From the NCBI GenBank assembly GCA_000969725.1, contig JXSR01S060225.1: a stretch of 20,745 nt of DNA. The stretch is one strand, 5' to 3'. The notes under the pieces were generated by a model, which was given only the letters and a program-made list of their open reading frames with translations, was not told the DNA's origin and ran no database searches. This document shows positions 1 to 9,051 of the stretch, piece after piece; the first letter of the stretch is position 1, and each line of letters opens with the position of its first letter. A program made the position numbers and the translations under genes. Source of the DNA: Ophiothrix spiculata (Eukaryota > Echinodermata > Ophiuroidea > Amphilepidida > Ophiotrichidae).

Positions 1-655
1 CATACGATAAGGCTTTTATTGTCTGTATACCTTTCCTTATTGTTCCACAAGATTAATGTTTTTTTTTTTAAATGTTTACATTTTTCTCTGCCAAAGGGAA
101 TTTTGTATGTATGGTTATGTAATTATGTTCATAAGATTTCTTAAAAAAGTGAACAATATTTCACATTACAGTCTCAAAGAAAGTAACATAAAGTGTGCAT
201 GTCGAGGTAATGCAAGTCAACGGCCTCCAGACAGCACACTAACAAAGCATGACGATCGGCAGAAAACTAGTTTTCTTTATTGGAAAATATACCCACTGTA
301 CTTAGTTATGTGTTGTCATATCCAATATTGGAAGCCCAGGCACTTATTGAAGGGACACTTTTATAGTCATATTCTAAAAGCGGTACATGTTATCATGTAA
401 TGCCAACCATGTGTTGTATAAGTTCTAGACCAGTGAATTTAATCAAATGCATCATCATTGAAAATCATCATCTAACACCAGCAGCTAGAAAACATTATTA
501 GTGATAGATTGATATTTATCTTTAGCCCGAGATCTTTTAGTGCCATTTCAGGGGATGCATGTGTAAATATGTCTCATTGAGAACACTGTAGGCCTATGTG
601 CATTTCATAAAGTTTCTTTCTTGAAATCATACAAAGAAAGGAATACAGCCCACTT
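1..655. other. AT-rich non-coding stretch, nothing recognised
   Basis: I see no coding region, RNA gene or clear repeat here. The reading frame at 56-400 (114 codons) is low-complexity at its start and has no recognisable domain, so I treat it as chance. The sequence TTGAGAACACTG near 581-592 resembles the end of a hAT-type terminal repeat, but no partner end was found. Confidence 0.5.
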
Positions 656-1303
656 GTCTGAAGGTTCGCCAGTCTGAAGGTTCGCTAGTCCGAAAATGAA
701 ATAGGGTTTGCTAGTCTGAAAATGAAATAAGGTCTGCTAGTCCGAAATTAAAAAGGGTTCACTAATGCTAAGGTTCGCCAGTCCGAAAATGAAATAAGGT
801 TTGCCAGTCCGAAAAGGAAATAAGGGTCGCCAGTCCAAAAATGAAATAAGGTTCGCTAGATGGAAAATGAAATAAGGTTCGCTAGTCGGAAAATGAAATA
901 AGGTTCACCAGTCCAAAAATGAAATAAGGTTTGTCAGTCTGAAAATAAAATAGCGTCCGCTAGTTTTGTTGATTAGCAACCCAATTTTTTTTTCAGACTA
1001 GCGGTCATTTTTTTATTTTTGGACTAGCAAACCTTATTTCATTTTTGGACTAGCGAACCCTTTTTCATTTTCGGACTGGTGAACCATAGGATTAGCGGAC
1101 ATTATTTCATTTTCCGACTAGCTAACCTTTTTTCAATTGTGGACTAGCTAACCCTAATTTTGGACTGACAGACCTTTTTTTCAAATTTGAACTATAGGAA
1201 AAAAACGCTTTCGGACTGGCGAACCTTATTTCATTTTCGGACTAGCGATCCTTCAGACTAGCGAAACCTTCGGACTAGTGAACCTTCGGACTAGCGAACC
1301 TTC
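656..1303. mobile_element. Foldback element built of 16/26-bp tandem repeats
   Basis: Two arms of tandem repeats face each other around a short AT-rich centre (about 961-990). The left arm (656-960) repeats a 26-bp unit, GAAAATGAAATAAGG followed by TTCGCTAGTCC, with point changes. The right arm (991-1303) carries its reverse complement (GGACTAGCGAACC, then TTATTTCATTTTC). At both outer ends the unit shortens to 16 bp (GAAGGTTCGCTAGTCC), which is the long unit without 10 internal bases, so the element is symmetric in unit type as well as in sequence. Sea-urchin TU foldback transposons are described as having long inverted repeats with short tandem units in the outer part, so this is an architectural match recalled from knowledge of that family. 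Clear target-site duplications were not found. An alternative is a satellite array that was inverted by rearrangement. Confidence 0.8.
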
Positions 1304-1757
1304 AAACCATACTCAGTGGTCATGACCCGTGGTACTTGCTCGTACGTGCTGTCAATGTACAAAAATGTAAACGTATAGGGGTTTGTACGTTCTGTTACAT
1401 ACAATGCACGCAACCACTCTAGGTCAGGTGTGTCATGCGCACAACATATTTACACTGGGTGATCAACGTGTGTTTTGCTATGTCTTCCTGATGTTTTTAG
1501 AAAAAATGTAGTGGTCGTGGCCTCTCCAAAAAATGTAAAAATAAAGAACGCAAAACAGATTATGACCAGCGCTTAAGTGTTAAATATCAGACATGATACA
1601 ACTGATTTGTTAGCCTAGAATATTCATGGCTCATTTGAACTTCAGTCCAATCTGTCTGGATTTATCAATGCTTAAATGAATCTGGACAAGTTGAACGCTA
1701 TTTCTACAATTTTAGTCACATTATACTGATATAAACTAGGATGTTGACAAAGGTCAT
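1304..1757. other. Non-coding stretch, nothing recognised
   Basis: This stretch lies between the foldback element and the diverged tandem repeat. No reading frame of note, RNA signature or repeat pairing was seen. Confidence 0.45.
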
Positions 1758-2050
1758 CCAAAACCCTTTCTCAAAGTCAGAAGCAATTTTTATCAATTAT
1801 AATTATATCACAATCATTTTTCATTTAGCCACTCTTGCACTAAATTATATACTTTTTGTTTGTCATTTCGTAAGATTTTGTACACCCTGTATCCAATGTT
1901 TAACCAATTCCCCCTTTGTCAAAAGCCACTCTCACACATGTATCAAAATGTGTTGTAACTCTTGTGTACAGTACTTGTGTGATCACCTTTTAATACCATT
2001 TTACACACCGTGAATTCAATGTTTGGAGTAACTTTAAAATAGACCTCGCA

Positions 2051-2086
2051 CCCTAACCCTAACCCTAATCCTAACCCTAACCCTAA
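2051..2086 (-). repeat. Interstitial telomeric repeat (CCCTAA)6
   Basis: Six consecutive hexamers, five CCCTAA and one TCCTAA (the fourth), make 36 bp of vertebrate-type telomere sequence (TTAGGG on the minus strand). With unrelated DNA on both sides it is internal and not a chromosome end. It abuts the left end of a MITE copy. Confidence 0.95.
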
Positions 2087-2302
2087 GGCTCAAAACATAG
2101 TCGGCCTCCAAACAAAATTTTTGCAACCAAATATATTTGCCATGAACCCGTAACAAACATTTGATGCAATGTATGTGGCAATTCGATACATGTGCAATTT
2201 AGCGCGAAATTTTATTTTGTCTCAACTCGGCGTTGAAGATATTTTATTTGGAGTCACTCGTCATTTTGACGTTCCGACCAAATGTTTGGTTGCGAAAATT
2301 TT
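2087..2302 (+). mobile_element. MITE family A, copy 1 (decayed right end)
   Basis: From CAAAACATAGTCGGCC on, this segment follows the same order as the copies at 15399-15677 and 18428-18696. Shared pieces are CCTCCAAACAAA, GTAACAAACATTTGATGCAATGTATG, GGCAATTCGATACATGTGCAA, GTCTCAACTCGGCGTTGA, GAGTCACTCGTCATTTTGACG and CCAAATGTTTGGT. The right terminal repeat (GGCCGACTATG) is missing and the left TGACGTCA box is lost, so this copy is degraded. It lies in the same orientation as copy 2. Confidence 0.85.
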
Positions 2303-2530
2303 AAAAAGTCTATTATTATAAAATTATAAAATTGGTTGTAACTCTTTTGTGTCCCATGCCTTCTTAATCATCTTTTTATAACATTTTACGCACCCTGTAT
2401 CAAATGTTTAACCTGTTCCCCTCAAGTCAGAAGCCATTTCCATCCATTATACATGACAATTCACTGTGAGCCCTGTGGGATTGTCTCTGAATTTAGATTT
2501 CCATCTCATGAGAAGGATGAAACTAGTTTG
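2303..2530. other. Non-coding, partly last unit of the diverged tandem repeat
   Basis: Positions 2336-2450 belong to the diverged tandem repeat described above. Nothing else is recognised here. Confidence 0.4.
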
Positions 2531-2534
2531 AATT

Positions 2535-2700
2535 TAGTCTAGCTAGGTCGGATGTGGGGGTTGGGGGATGGGGGCAGAATGGATTAGTCTAGCTAGGTCT
2601 GAACAAGCATTCCAAGTTTATGCTTCATGGTGGGATGAGGACCCTTTTTGGGAGGGGTAAAATGAACTAGTCTAGCTAGGTTTTAACAAGCATTTTAAAT
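2535..2700 (+). repeat. Three-copy imperfect repeat around TAGTCTAGCTAGGT
   Basis: TAGTCTAGCTAGGT occurs at about 2535, 2585 and 2668. The last two copies are followed by AACAAGCATT and similar flanks. G-rich runs (GGGGGTTGGGGGATGGGGG, and GGGAGGGG) fill the spacing. Spacing is uneven at about 50 and 83 bp. It looks like a decayed short tandem repeat, and no function is inferred. Confidence 0.55.
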
Positions 2701-3649
2701 TATAGGGCCCTACTTCACCCTGCACCCCAGAATAAGGGAAGGGGTGAACAATTAATTCAATGTAGTGATAGGTCAGTATAAAATATCCTAAAAATTAAAA
2801 TTTGCAAGAGATTACATATAATATTTTCTATTCTTTGCTAATAATATTAGTTAGCTCTTATTGTGATAATGAACAAAACCAAATCTTGACCAAATTTCTT
2901 GAAAAATGACATCTCTTAAACTGAAACTTGTCTCATTCTTACTTGATTTTAACTGTTTTCTGGGAAAAGGGTCTAATAAAATGAAGACTAAATCTATCAG
3001 ATTGAGGTGTGACTCAAAGAAAAAAAACATGCAGTCCAGGTCTTGAACCAGGGGCCTCCTACAAGCCTTAAAATTGTTTTTCGGAAAGGTGCAATCTCAA
3101 TATAATGGTTTGACTGCGTGATGGACATATTTTGGCTTAGGTTTTGACCAATTTTTCCATACATGTTTTAATATGTACCACAGGTGCATTTTATTGAGTG
3201 CCCCTTCCCCTGTATTTGATTTCCCTTCAAGATTTCCTTGAGTACAGCCAACCATCTTGCGTTTGGGTTCAGCTCTACAGCCGTCCTCATTCCTATGCAT
3301 AACAGAAGCTTGCTAAACATCACTACATGCTGACATGAATAACAAGTGTTGCTTGGCAAAATTAGAGGTGAAAATCTACCTTTGATTTTATATTTGTTCG
3401 ACATGTTTAGTTTTTATTTGTATTTATTTTAAATGTCTGCAGGTACCAATTGGAGATATGGTTAACAGTGGGGAGGGGAGGGTGTGGAGGGGTGGTAGCC
3501 CCACACACATTTGATCAAATTCTGCCAAATCAGCTTAATTTTGACAATTTTGGGGTAAATCATATCCTGGAACCACCACTTGTAAAACCATAATATTCTT
3601 TCAACAGTTAAATTTGAAATCTTGTGAATAAGTGTTATAGTAGCCCTCA
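2701..3649. other. Non-coding stretch with one weak tRNA-like B box
   Basis: No convincing coding sequence was found. The overlapping minus-strand frames at 3097-3404 and 3462-3650 show no recognisable domain. On the minus strand, GGTTCAAGACC (3037-3047) fits a pol III B box and is followed within 15 bases by eight T residues, a possible pol III stop. A convincing A box or tRNA fold was not seen. It may be a fossil of a SINE. Confidence 0.35.
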
Positions 3650-4705
3650 CAGCATAAGACAGGAGTACTAGGTATTATCACTGGTTTAACCACCTTTGAT
3701 TTTAACTAACATTGTGTGAACACCATGTGTAATCCAGTAGCCAGCAGGTCCTAGATAATCTTATGATAGTAAAATGCCCTCTTGATAAGCTTTCACGTAT
3801 CATCACTTGTTTCAAGTATTGTAGCTACCTTTTGGTTTAACCAAGATCGTGTGAACACCATGTGTAATCCAGTAGCCAGCAGATAACAGTAGATAATATT
3901 ATGATAGTAAGGTGCCTTATGGGCAAACCTTTCAGATATCATCATTGGTTTCAAGCATCAGTACATGGTAGCTACCTTTGGGTTTAACCAAGATCGTGTG
4001 AACACCAAGTGTAATCCAGTAGCCAGCAGGTCCTAGATAATCTTATGATAGTAAAATGCCCCCTGGATAACCTGTCACATATCATCACTTGTTTCAAGCA
4101 TGGTAGATACCTTTGGATTTAACCAAGATCGTGTGAACACCATGTGTAATCCAGTAGCCAGCAGATATAACAGTAGATAATCTTATGATAGTAAGGTGCC
4201 TAAGGGTGGATTCATACTCTTATACATTCGGTACCGAATGTATATTTGTGACGTCAAAATATATTCGGCATCAAATAAAAAGTATGAACAGGAGAAAGAT
4301 ATATTTATATCAATACATGCTGAATAGTGTTGTCAAGCGGGCTATTTAATCCGTTTCAACTCGGCATGGTCATCCAGTTTCATTCGGTCGAATGAATTTG
4401 ACATCACAAGTATACATTCGGTACCGAATGTATGATAGTATGAATCCACCCTTATGGACGAACCTTTTAGATATCATCATTGGTTTCAAGCATCAGTACA
4501 TACCTTTGAATTTAAACAATATCGTACTATCATACGATAGGAAAATGCCTTTTGGCACACGATCAGGTATTACCACCTTTGATCTTAACTAACATCGTGT
4601 GAACACCATGTGTAATCCAGTAGCCAGCAGGTCCTAGATAATCTTATAATAGTAAGATGCCCCCTGGATAAGCTGTCATATATCATCAGTGATTCAAGCA
4701 TCTAT
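3650..4705 (+). repeat. Alternating A/B satellite array (135- and 147-bp monomers)
   Basis: Monomers begin GTGTGAACACCATGTGTAA and end AACCAAGATC. Starts are at 3714 (135 bp), 3849 (147 bp), 3996 (135 bp), 4131 (split by a MITE) and 4597 (partial). Type A monomers read CAGGTCCTAGATAATC then AAAATGCCC. Type B monomers read CAGATATAACAGTAGATAAT then AAGGTGCC. The order is A-B-A-B-(partial)-A, giving a higher-order dimer of about 282 bp. Truncated monomers ending CACCTTTGATTTTAACTAACAT lie at about 3650-3713 and 4524-4596 and form a third variant. The frame at 4392-4592 is array and MITE sequence, not a gene. Confidence 0.9.
4203..4452. mobile_element. MITE family B, 250 bp, TA target duplication
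   Basis: The terminal inverted repeats begin AGGGTGGATTCATACT and end AGTATGAATCCACCCT. Each contains the perfect palindrome TACATTCGGTACCGAATGTA and then a TGACGTCA-type box (4249-4256 intact; TGACATCA at 4399-4406). TA flanks both ends (4201-4202 and 4453-4454). The target was a type B satellite monomer: the uninterrupted monomer reads GTGCCTTATGGGC at 3913-3925, and here the element splits GTGCC-TA from TA-TGGAC. This fits Tc1/mariner-type insertion. No transposase is encoded, so it is non-autonomous. Confidence 0.93.
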
Positions 4706-5365
4706 CTCTGCTTCCAAGGAAATTGGTGATGTAGTACACAGAGAGCAATATATCGGATGAGTCGGATGAGACTGTCACGCTGTCTGGCAGCTAAATTGAA
4801 CATTATATTTACTGGTGATATGGTGGTTTGGAGGTTCAGTGCATTACTAGTTTTTTTGTGTGATAGACCATTCAGCATAAAAAATATTGGGGAAAAGGAC
4901 ATTACCATGATTACTGAAAGTGGAAAAAATTTGTAATTCATAGGCAATATCTATTTTGTTGTTTATAATCTTTTTTTTACATTTTCCTTGGATAGGATAT
5001 TTTACCTGTAATTCATTTTCTTATTTACAATCTGAAAGAGAGAGATTTTTTTTGTAGTTTAATTAACGTTTTACATTTTACAGCTAGACATCCATTCCAG
5101 GTGTGTAAAGTGTGTGCCTTATTTGCATATATTTCTATGTAGATGAGACCAAAGACAATGCTGCAAACAGATGACCTTCTGTGATAATGCTACTCATGCA
5201 TGTCACAGTGATGAAATATAATGTTATCGTGATCCTAAAACTGACACAAAAATGCATCATGTAAATTTGGTCCTTTGGATAATGGAGGCATTCCGTTAGA
5301 ATATAGATCTACAAACGGAGTACTCTTTAGGTATTTTCCTTTTGTCAGATTGATAGACTTATACC
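4706..5365. other. Non-coding stretch, nothing recognised
   Basis: AT-rich with several T runs. The minus-strand frame at 4702-4947 (81 codons) has no recognisable domain and starts outside any visible promoter or exon context. No repeats were paired. Confidence 0.45.
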
Positions 5366-5508
5366 CTGTTCACACTTTCTAAAATGTCATTGGTAGTTGT
5401 GATCGATTTCAATAAGGTCGCCATTGATTTCAATTTTGGTGTAAGTGTGAACAGGTACAGTCATCAGAAGTCGCAGTTCCAAAAGTAGTTGAATATGTTA
5501 GTTCGTAT

Positions 5509-6206
5509 CAGGGGGGGACAGAGACGCTCTATTTTTCTATTTTTAAACATTATTTTTTTTATATTTTAGTTCGAGGATGTTATGATATGATTTGAATTTT
5601 TCTTGTTCGTAACATTTTTTAAAAATTTATTTTATTTTATTATATACATTTTTTGTGAGAAAGAAAAATCACCTTGATCCTGCCCGGGCTCGACCCCACG
5701 ATCCCCGATCTCCTGCTTGGGAGTCTGACGCCATAACCATTCGGTCACCGTGATAGCTGACGGTGTGCCGACCAAATTAATATTTATACATGACGCATAC
5801 AACATCGCCACTTGAATATATTAAAATAAATGCAAATTCGAGACAAACTGTGGAGAAAACATAAAAGAAAAACGTATCAATTAATTTCAAATCAATTCCT
5901 ATGATAATATCTTTAAACTAAGCAAATAAAATGGTAAAATCAGTGTTTCAGAAACGGGTGTGCTGTTTACTGCACGGGCATGTTTACATGTATACCTCTC
6001 TCACGATCATTTTAAAATTTGCAAATAAAATGTTTTTAAAGTTATTCTGAGTGGAGTTGATCGCCCAACTCCAACGGTTTTGACATTTTGATAATTTTAT
6101 AATTGCTATCAGTGTATATCAAGAAGTATATTAGTGAAATCACATGTAATCCTATGGAAATTTGCGAAAAAAAAATAAATATGCAAATTCAATTCCGTCC
6201 CCCCTG
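5509..6206. mobile_element. hAT-like non-autonomous element, 698 bp, 8-bp duplication
   Basis: The 8-bp sequence GTTCGTAT directly precedes CAGGGGGGGAC (5501-5508, then 5509 on). It also directly follows GTCCCCCCTG (ending 6206, then 6207-6214). An 8-bp duplication with short terminal repeats beginning CAGGG is the usual signature of the hAT superfamily. There is no transposase frame. The interior is AT-rich and holds a tRNA-like module on the minus strand (5676-5756). It is inserted within an older inverted repeat. The terminal repeats are only about 10-11 bp, so the call rests mainly on the exact duplication. Confidence 0.85.
5676..5756 (-). pseudogene. tRNA-like pol III module (tRNA pseudogene or SINE head)
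   Basis: On the minus strand an A-box-like TGACCGAATGGTTATGGC (A-box core complement at 5737-5747) is followed after about 40 bases by a B-box-like GGGTCGAGCC (complement 5687-5696). The segment between them, with CAGACTCCCAAGCAGGAG, does not form a clean five-pair anticodon stem, and the spacing suggests a Leu/Ser-like class with a long variable arm. It is therefore a tRNA-derived pseudogene or SINE head and not a working tRNA. Downstream on the same strand lies an AT-rich tail with ATAATAAAATAAAATAAA, as in tRNA-derived SINEs. It lies wholly inside the hAT-like element. Confidence 0.7.
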
Positions 6207-6520
6207 GTTCGTATGATGACTTAGACCATCTTTAGTCGTCGCTCATTTTAAGTGAACTCACTTTAACTACAACATATAACAACTTTCCACCAATGTGAAT
6301 GCAACACATCGCCATAATCCATGTTTACCTAAAAGCTTATGACCCATGACTACTGCACTTCCAGCATTACAAACTGAAAGCAATTTTGATGAATCGCTGC
6401 ATACAAATATGTGTGTAATTGCTCCAAACCCGAGTTAATTTATGCTTATCCTCTGCCATAATAGTAATTGAAAATGAAATCGATTACGACTACCGATGAC
6501 TTTAGCTAGTGTGGAATTAG

Positions 6521-7860
6521 TTTCTCTCTGGTATTGTTCTCTCCAACCATTTTTATTCAAGTTGATTTGCCGTTTCTTAGTACTTTTTAGAACTGTTTAT
6601 CAGTCCCCACATCAATTTGCCATCTAATTTGATTTTATTTTTACTGTAACCTTTCAATTTGGCATGATCTTCCCAATCAATTGGACCCTTATCTTATTTT
6701 GTAGTCTTGCTATCCTTCATTATACAACTAACTCAATACTGTTGTTGTAACAACTTTCACATTTGCTGCAACTGTTCGCATTAAACAAAGTCTGGGAACC
6801 ACAGCATTCAGAATTGAATGATGCAGACATCAAGAATGGCCGCAGCTGTTGTGCCGCCCTCTAGGTTAATCCAAAGTCACAAAGTCTATTGATTTAACAG
6901 GTAACCGTGGTAATCTCTCCCCTTTGAACTGATCACGTAAGTTTTTGTTTCTCACCAAAACACATGAAAAATGTTGTGCCAAAATTTGTCACTTGATGCA
7001 TTCACACAATTTTGTAGAGCAATGCCAAAACATATCCAGACTGGATAGAATGAAGTAGCAGGCAAACTTTGAATTACTTTATTTTATTTTGCTGAGTTAA
7101 CACTTCTTTGGCAGTATTATATTGTAATTCACGGGATCTCAAAATTAAATACACAATAAGCCAGTCTTTAACAGGGCAAGTTAGTACACCAAAAAATCAA
7201 ATTCCAAGAACAAAAAGACATGAGGACGCTTAATATTTTGCGAGATCTTGTATTTGTAAATGATTGTACAGGGTGAGTCAAAATGAAGTTGACTGAGATT
7301 CATGACCGCATGAAAAATAACTGATATTAGAATCCTCTGTGAAGCATCTTACAAATGTGCAGACTCTTCTGCTTACTTTAAAAAAAAAGAATAAAGGAAA
7401 TTAGTTATTCCTAAGAAGAGTTATGCCTGTTTTAATAAAGAAACCAATTTTTCAAGCTGTCCGCATTGATTAAATTAGCAAACGAATTAAAAATGCAAAG
7501 TAAACATGTGATTAAGCTAAGTGATTACCTGTTTATGAATACCCTACCCTTCGGATCGGTTTTTACTTTTTCGTGGGCAATAATATATATGGTGTGACAA
7601 GTATTCGCTCTTTAAACTTTTATCCTATAGATTCAAATGTATTTTCTAATACAGGGGTTCTCAACTAATCCTTACAATGAAAAATGAAAAAACATTGTAG
7701 GGGAAAGCGCCGAACTTGCCTATACGCAAATTTGATGATGGGATTTTGATAACTACTCCATATATTTTGGGATTATTTATATGATCCCTATTGATCATAT
7801 AAAATATATATTTTTCCTCAAATATAATGAATAATTAGCGGGAGCGCAGCGACCTCTATA
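6521..7860. other. Non-coding stretch, isolated transposon-end-like motifs only
   Basis: No gene was recognised over 1.3 kb. TACAGGGTGAGTCAAAATGAAG at about 7267 resembles a TA-flanked terminal repeat without a partner, and CAGGGGTTCTCAAC at 7652-7665 resembles a hAT end without a partner. The rest shows only AT-rich low-complexity sequence. Confidence 0.45.
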
Positions 7861-7862
7861 TA

Positions 7863-8979
7863 CAGGGTGTCCCAATAAAAATGCATCACTTTTGTTTTTG
7901 ATCATATCTCAGAAACCAATGAACAAAAATTAAAACTTTTTTCATAATAACAATTACAATAGTTTAGCCTTTCATCGCTAAAAATTTGAGCAATATCTGT
8001 CGAGCCGTTCTTGAGAAAATTAGAATTTTGTAAGAATACTCAATTTTACCCCATTCCAATGGGGTTTACTACTGTATTAAACTCATATTATCCATCTGAA
8101 ATGACCATGTCATCACAGTAGTAGGCTACTCTAAATGAAAAAAAAACTCATTTCATTTATGGATAAACTCCTTTTCAGGAAAGTTAGTACGAAACACAGC
8201 CACAACAACAATAACGACAACAATAACAACAGAAAATATAAAAGTTGAATAAACCTGATTTAAACTTAAAAGCTTGTCTGGTCACACTCGACTCTCTTCA
8301 TCATCCGTGATTTAGAACGTCGCATTAGACCAGAAACACGGTGATAATTTACACAAAGGTTCCTTGAAACTGATTGTGGACAAGAGAAAAGCAGAGGTGC
8401 TTGAAATTTACTTAAAACTGTACCAAAATTATTCTACGTGAGCTATCATGGACTAACATACATTCCACTTTTCACGAGCATGTTGTCAATGTTATAGTTT
8501 TAACACGTAGGCCTAGAGGAAGAGACAGTCATAAAGATTTTCATTTTTATAAAACAAAGCGTAAAACTCAGAAAATACAAACGATTTCCGAAATAGATTT
8601 TCCTTTAAAAGGAATATCTGCCTTGATTAAGTTTTCTTGAGAAACTGTGAGCTCGTTTTTTTCCCTTTTATTTCTGTGATCTTCTTGTGTCTGCTTTGCA
8701 ATTTTTCAAACTTGCAAAGCAGAATAGTAACCAAAGATGTGTATTATTAACATGATAAACATGAGTTACTGTGGTAAACCCATTGGAATGGAGGAAAATT
8801 GAGTCTCCTTGCAAAATTAACGTTTTCTCACGAACGTCTCGACGGATTTTGCTAAAAATCCCCCCAATGAAAAACTAAATTATTCCGATAATCATTATGA
8901 AAAAAGTTTTCAGTTTTAAGTATTGGTTTCTGAGATACGATCAAAAACAAAAGTGATGCATTTTTATTGGGACACACTG
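7863..8979. mobile_element. TA-flanked element with ~210-bp terminal inverted repeats
   Basis: The left end CAGGGTGTCCCAATAAAAAT (7863 on) is mirrored by ATTTTTATTGGGACACACTG ending at 8979. TA is present outside both ends (7861-7862 and 8980-8981). The inverted arms stay alignable for about 210 bp: both contain GATCATATCTCAGAAACCAAT or its GATCGTATC form, a CTTTTTTCATAAT tract, a GTCGAG-CGTTC segment, and CATTCCAATGGG followed by TTTAC and AGTA. The arms run about 7863-8075 and 8766-8979. The interior of about 690 bp has an ACA-rich tract and no transposase frame. The frame at 8852-9055 runs through the right arm and is not a gene. A TA duplication suggests the IS630-Tc1-mariner group. Confidence 0.9.
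8199..8232 (+). repeat. ACA/AAC-rich simple repeat
   Basis: CCACAACAACAATAACGACA followed by ACAATAACAACAGA forms a degenerate AAC microsatellite in the interior of the TA-flanked element. Confidence 0.8.
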
Positions 8980-9051
8980 TATATAGCATGATTAGTGGGT
9001 TGTAGTTGGTTTGTTTCAATACTACAGTTTCTTGGTGTATAACACAGACTA

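Larger units (their letters stand above)
1758..2450 (+). repeat. Diverged tandem repeat, interrupted at about 2030-2320
   Basis: Related segments recur. CACCCTGTATC-AATGTTTAACC is seen at about 1880-1901 and 2385-2412, with a decayed form (CACACCGTGAATTCAATGTTT) at about 2004-2024. TTGTAACTCTT followed by ATACCATTTTACAC or ATAACATTTTACGC is at 1953-2007 and 2336-2385. CAAAGTCAGAAGCAATTTTTATC at about 1771 matches CAAGTCAGAAGCCATTTCCATC at about 2424. The unit is about 110-130 bp and identity is low, so this is an old array. The frame at 1741-2013 lies inside it and is not considered a gene. A telomeric tract and a MITE copy sit between the second-last and last units. Confidence 0.55.
5366..6520. 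repeat. Older inverted repeat around the hAT-like element
   Basis: The left arm at 5371-5411 (CACACTTTCTAAAATGTCAT, then TGGTAGTTGTGATCGATTTCA) matches the reverse complement of 6475-6514 (TGAAATCGATTACGACTACC, then GATGACTTTAGCTAGTGTGG) at roughly three quarters of positions. Removing the 698-bp hAT-like element and one target copy leaves about 450 bp, a plausible size for an older MITE. A smaller inverted repeat, CCTGTTCACACTT at 5365-5377 and AAGTGTGAACAGG at about 5443-5455, sits inside the left side, so the outer boundary is uncertain. Confidence 0.55.

Noticed and set aside
56-400. 114-codon frame near the left edge
   Set aside because: It begins in a T-rich low-complexity run, shows no domain, and is a length expected by chance in 20 kb of AT-rich DNA.
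2051-2086. True chromosome end
   Set aside because: Only six telomere hexamers with complex DNA on both sides, so it is an interstitial tract.
7267-7290. TACAGGGTGAGTCA as the end of a TA-flanked element
   Set aside because: No inverted partner was found in the window. CACCCTGTATA motifs near 13769 and 13940 belong to another region and do not continue the match.
7652-7665. hAT-type end CAGGGGTTCTCAAC, with a similar CAGTGCTTCTCAAC at 18781-18794
   Set aside because: Both lie in the same orientation, no inverted partner was found for either, and no flanking duplication could be assigned.
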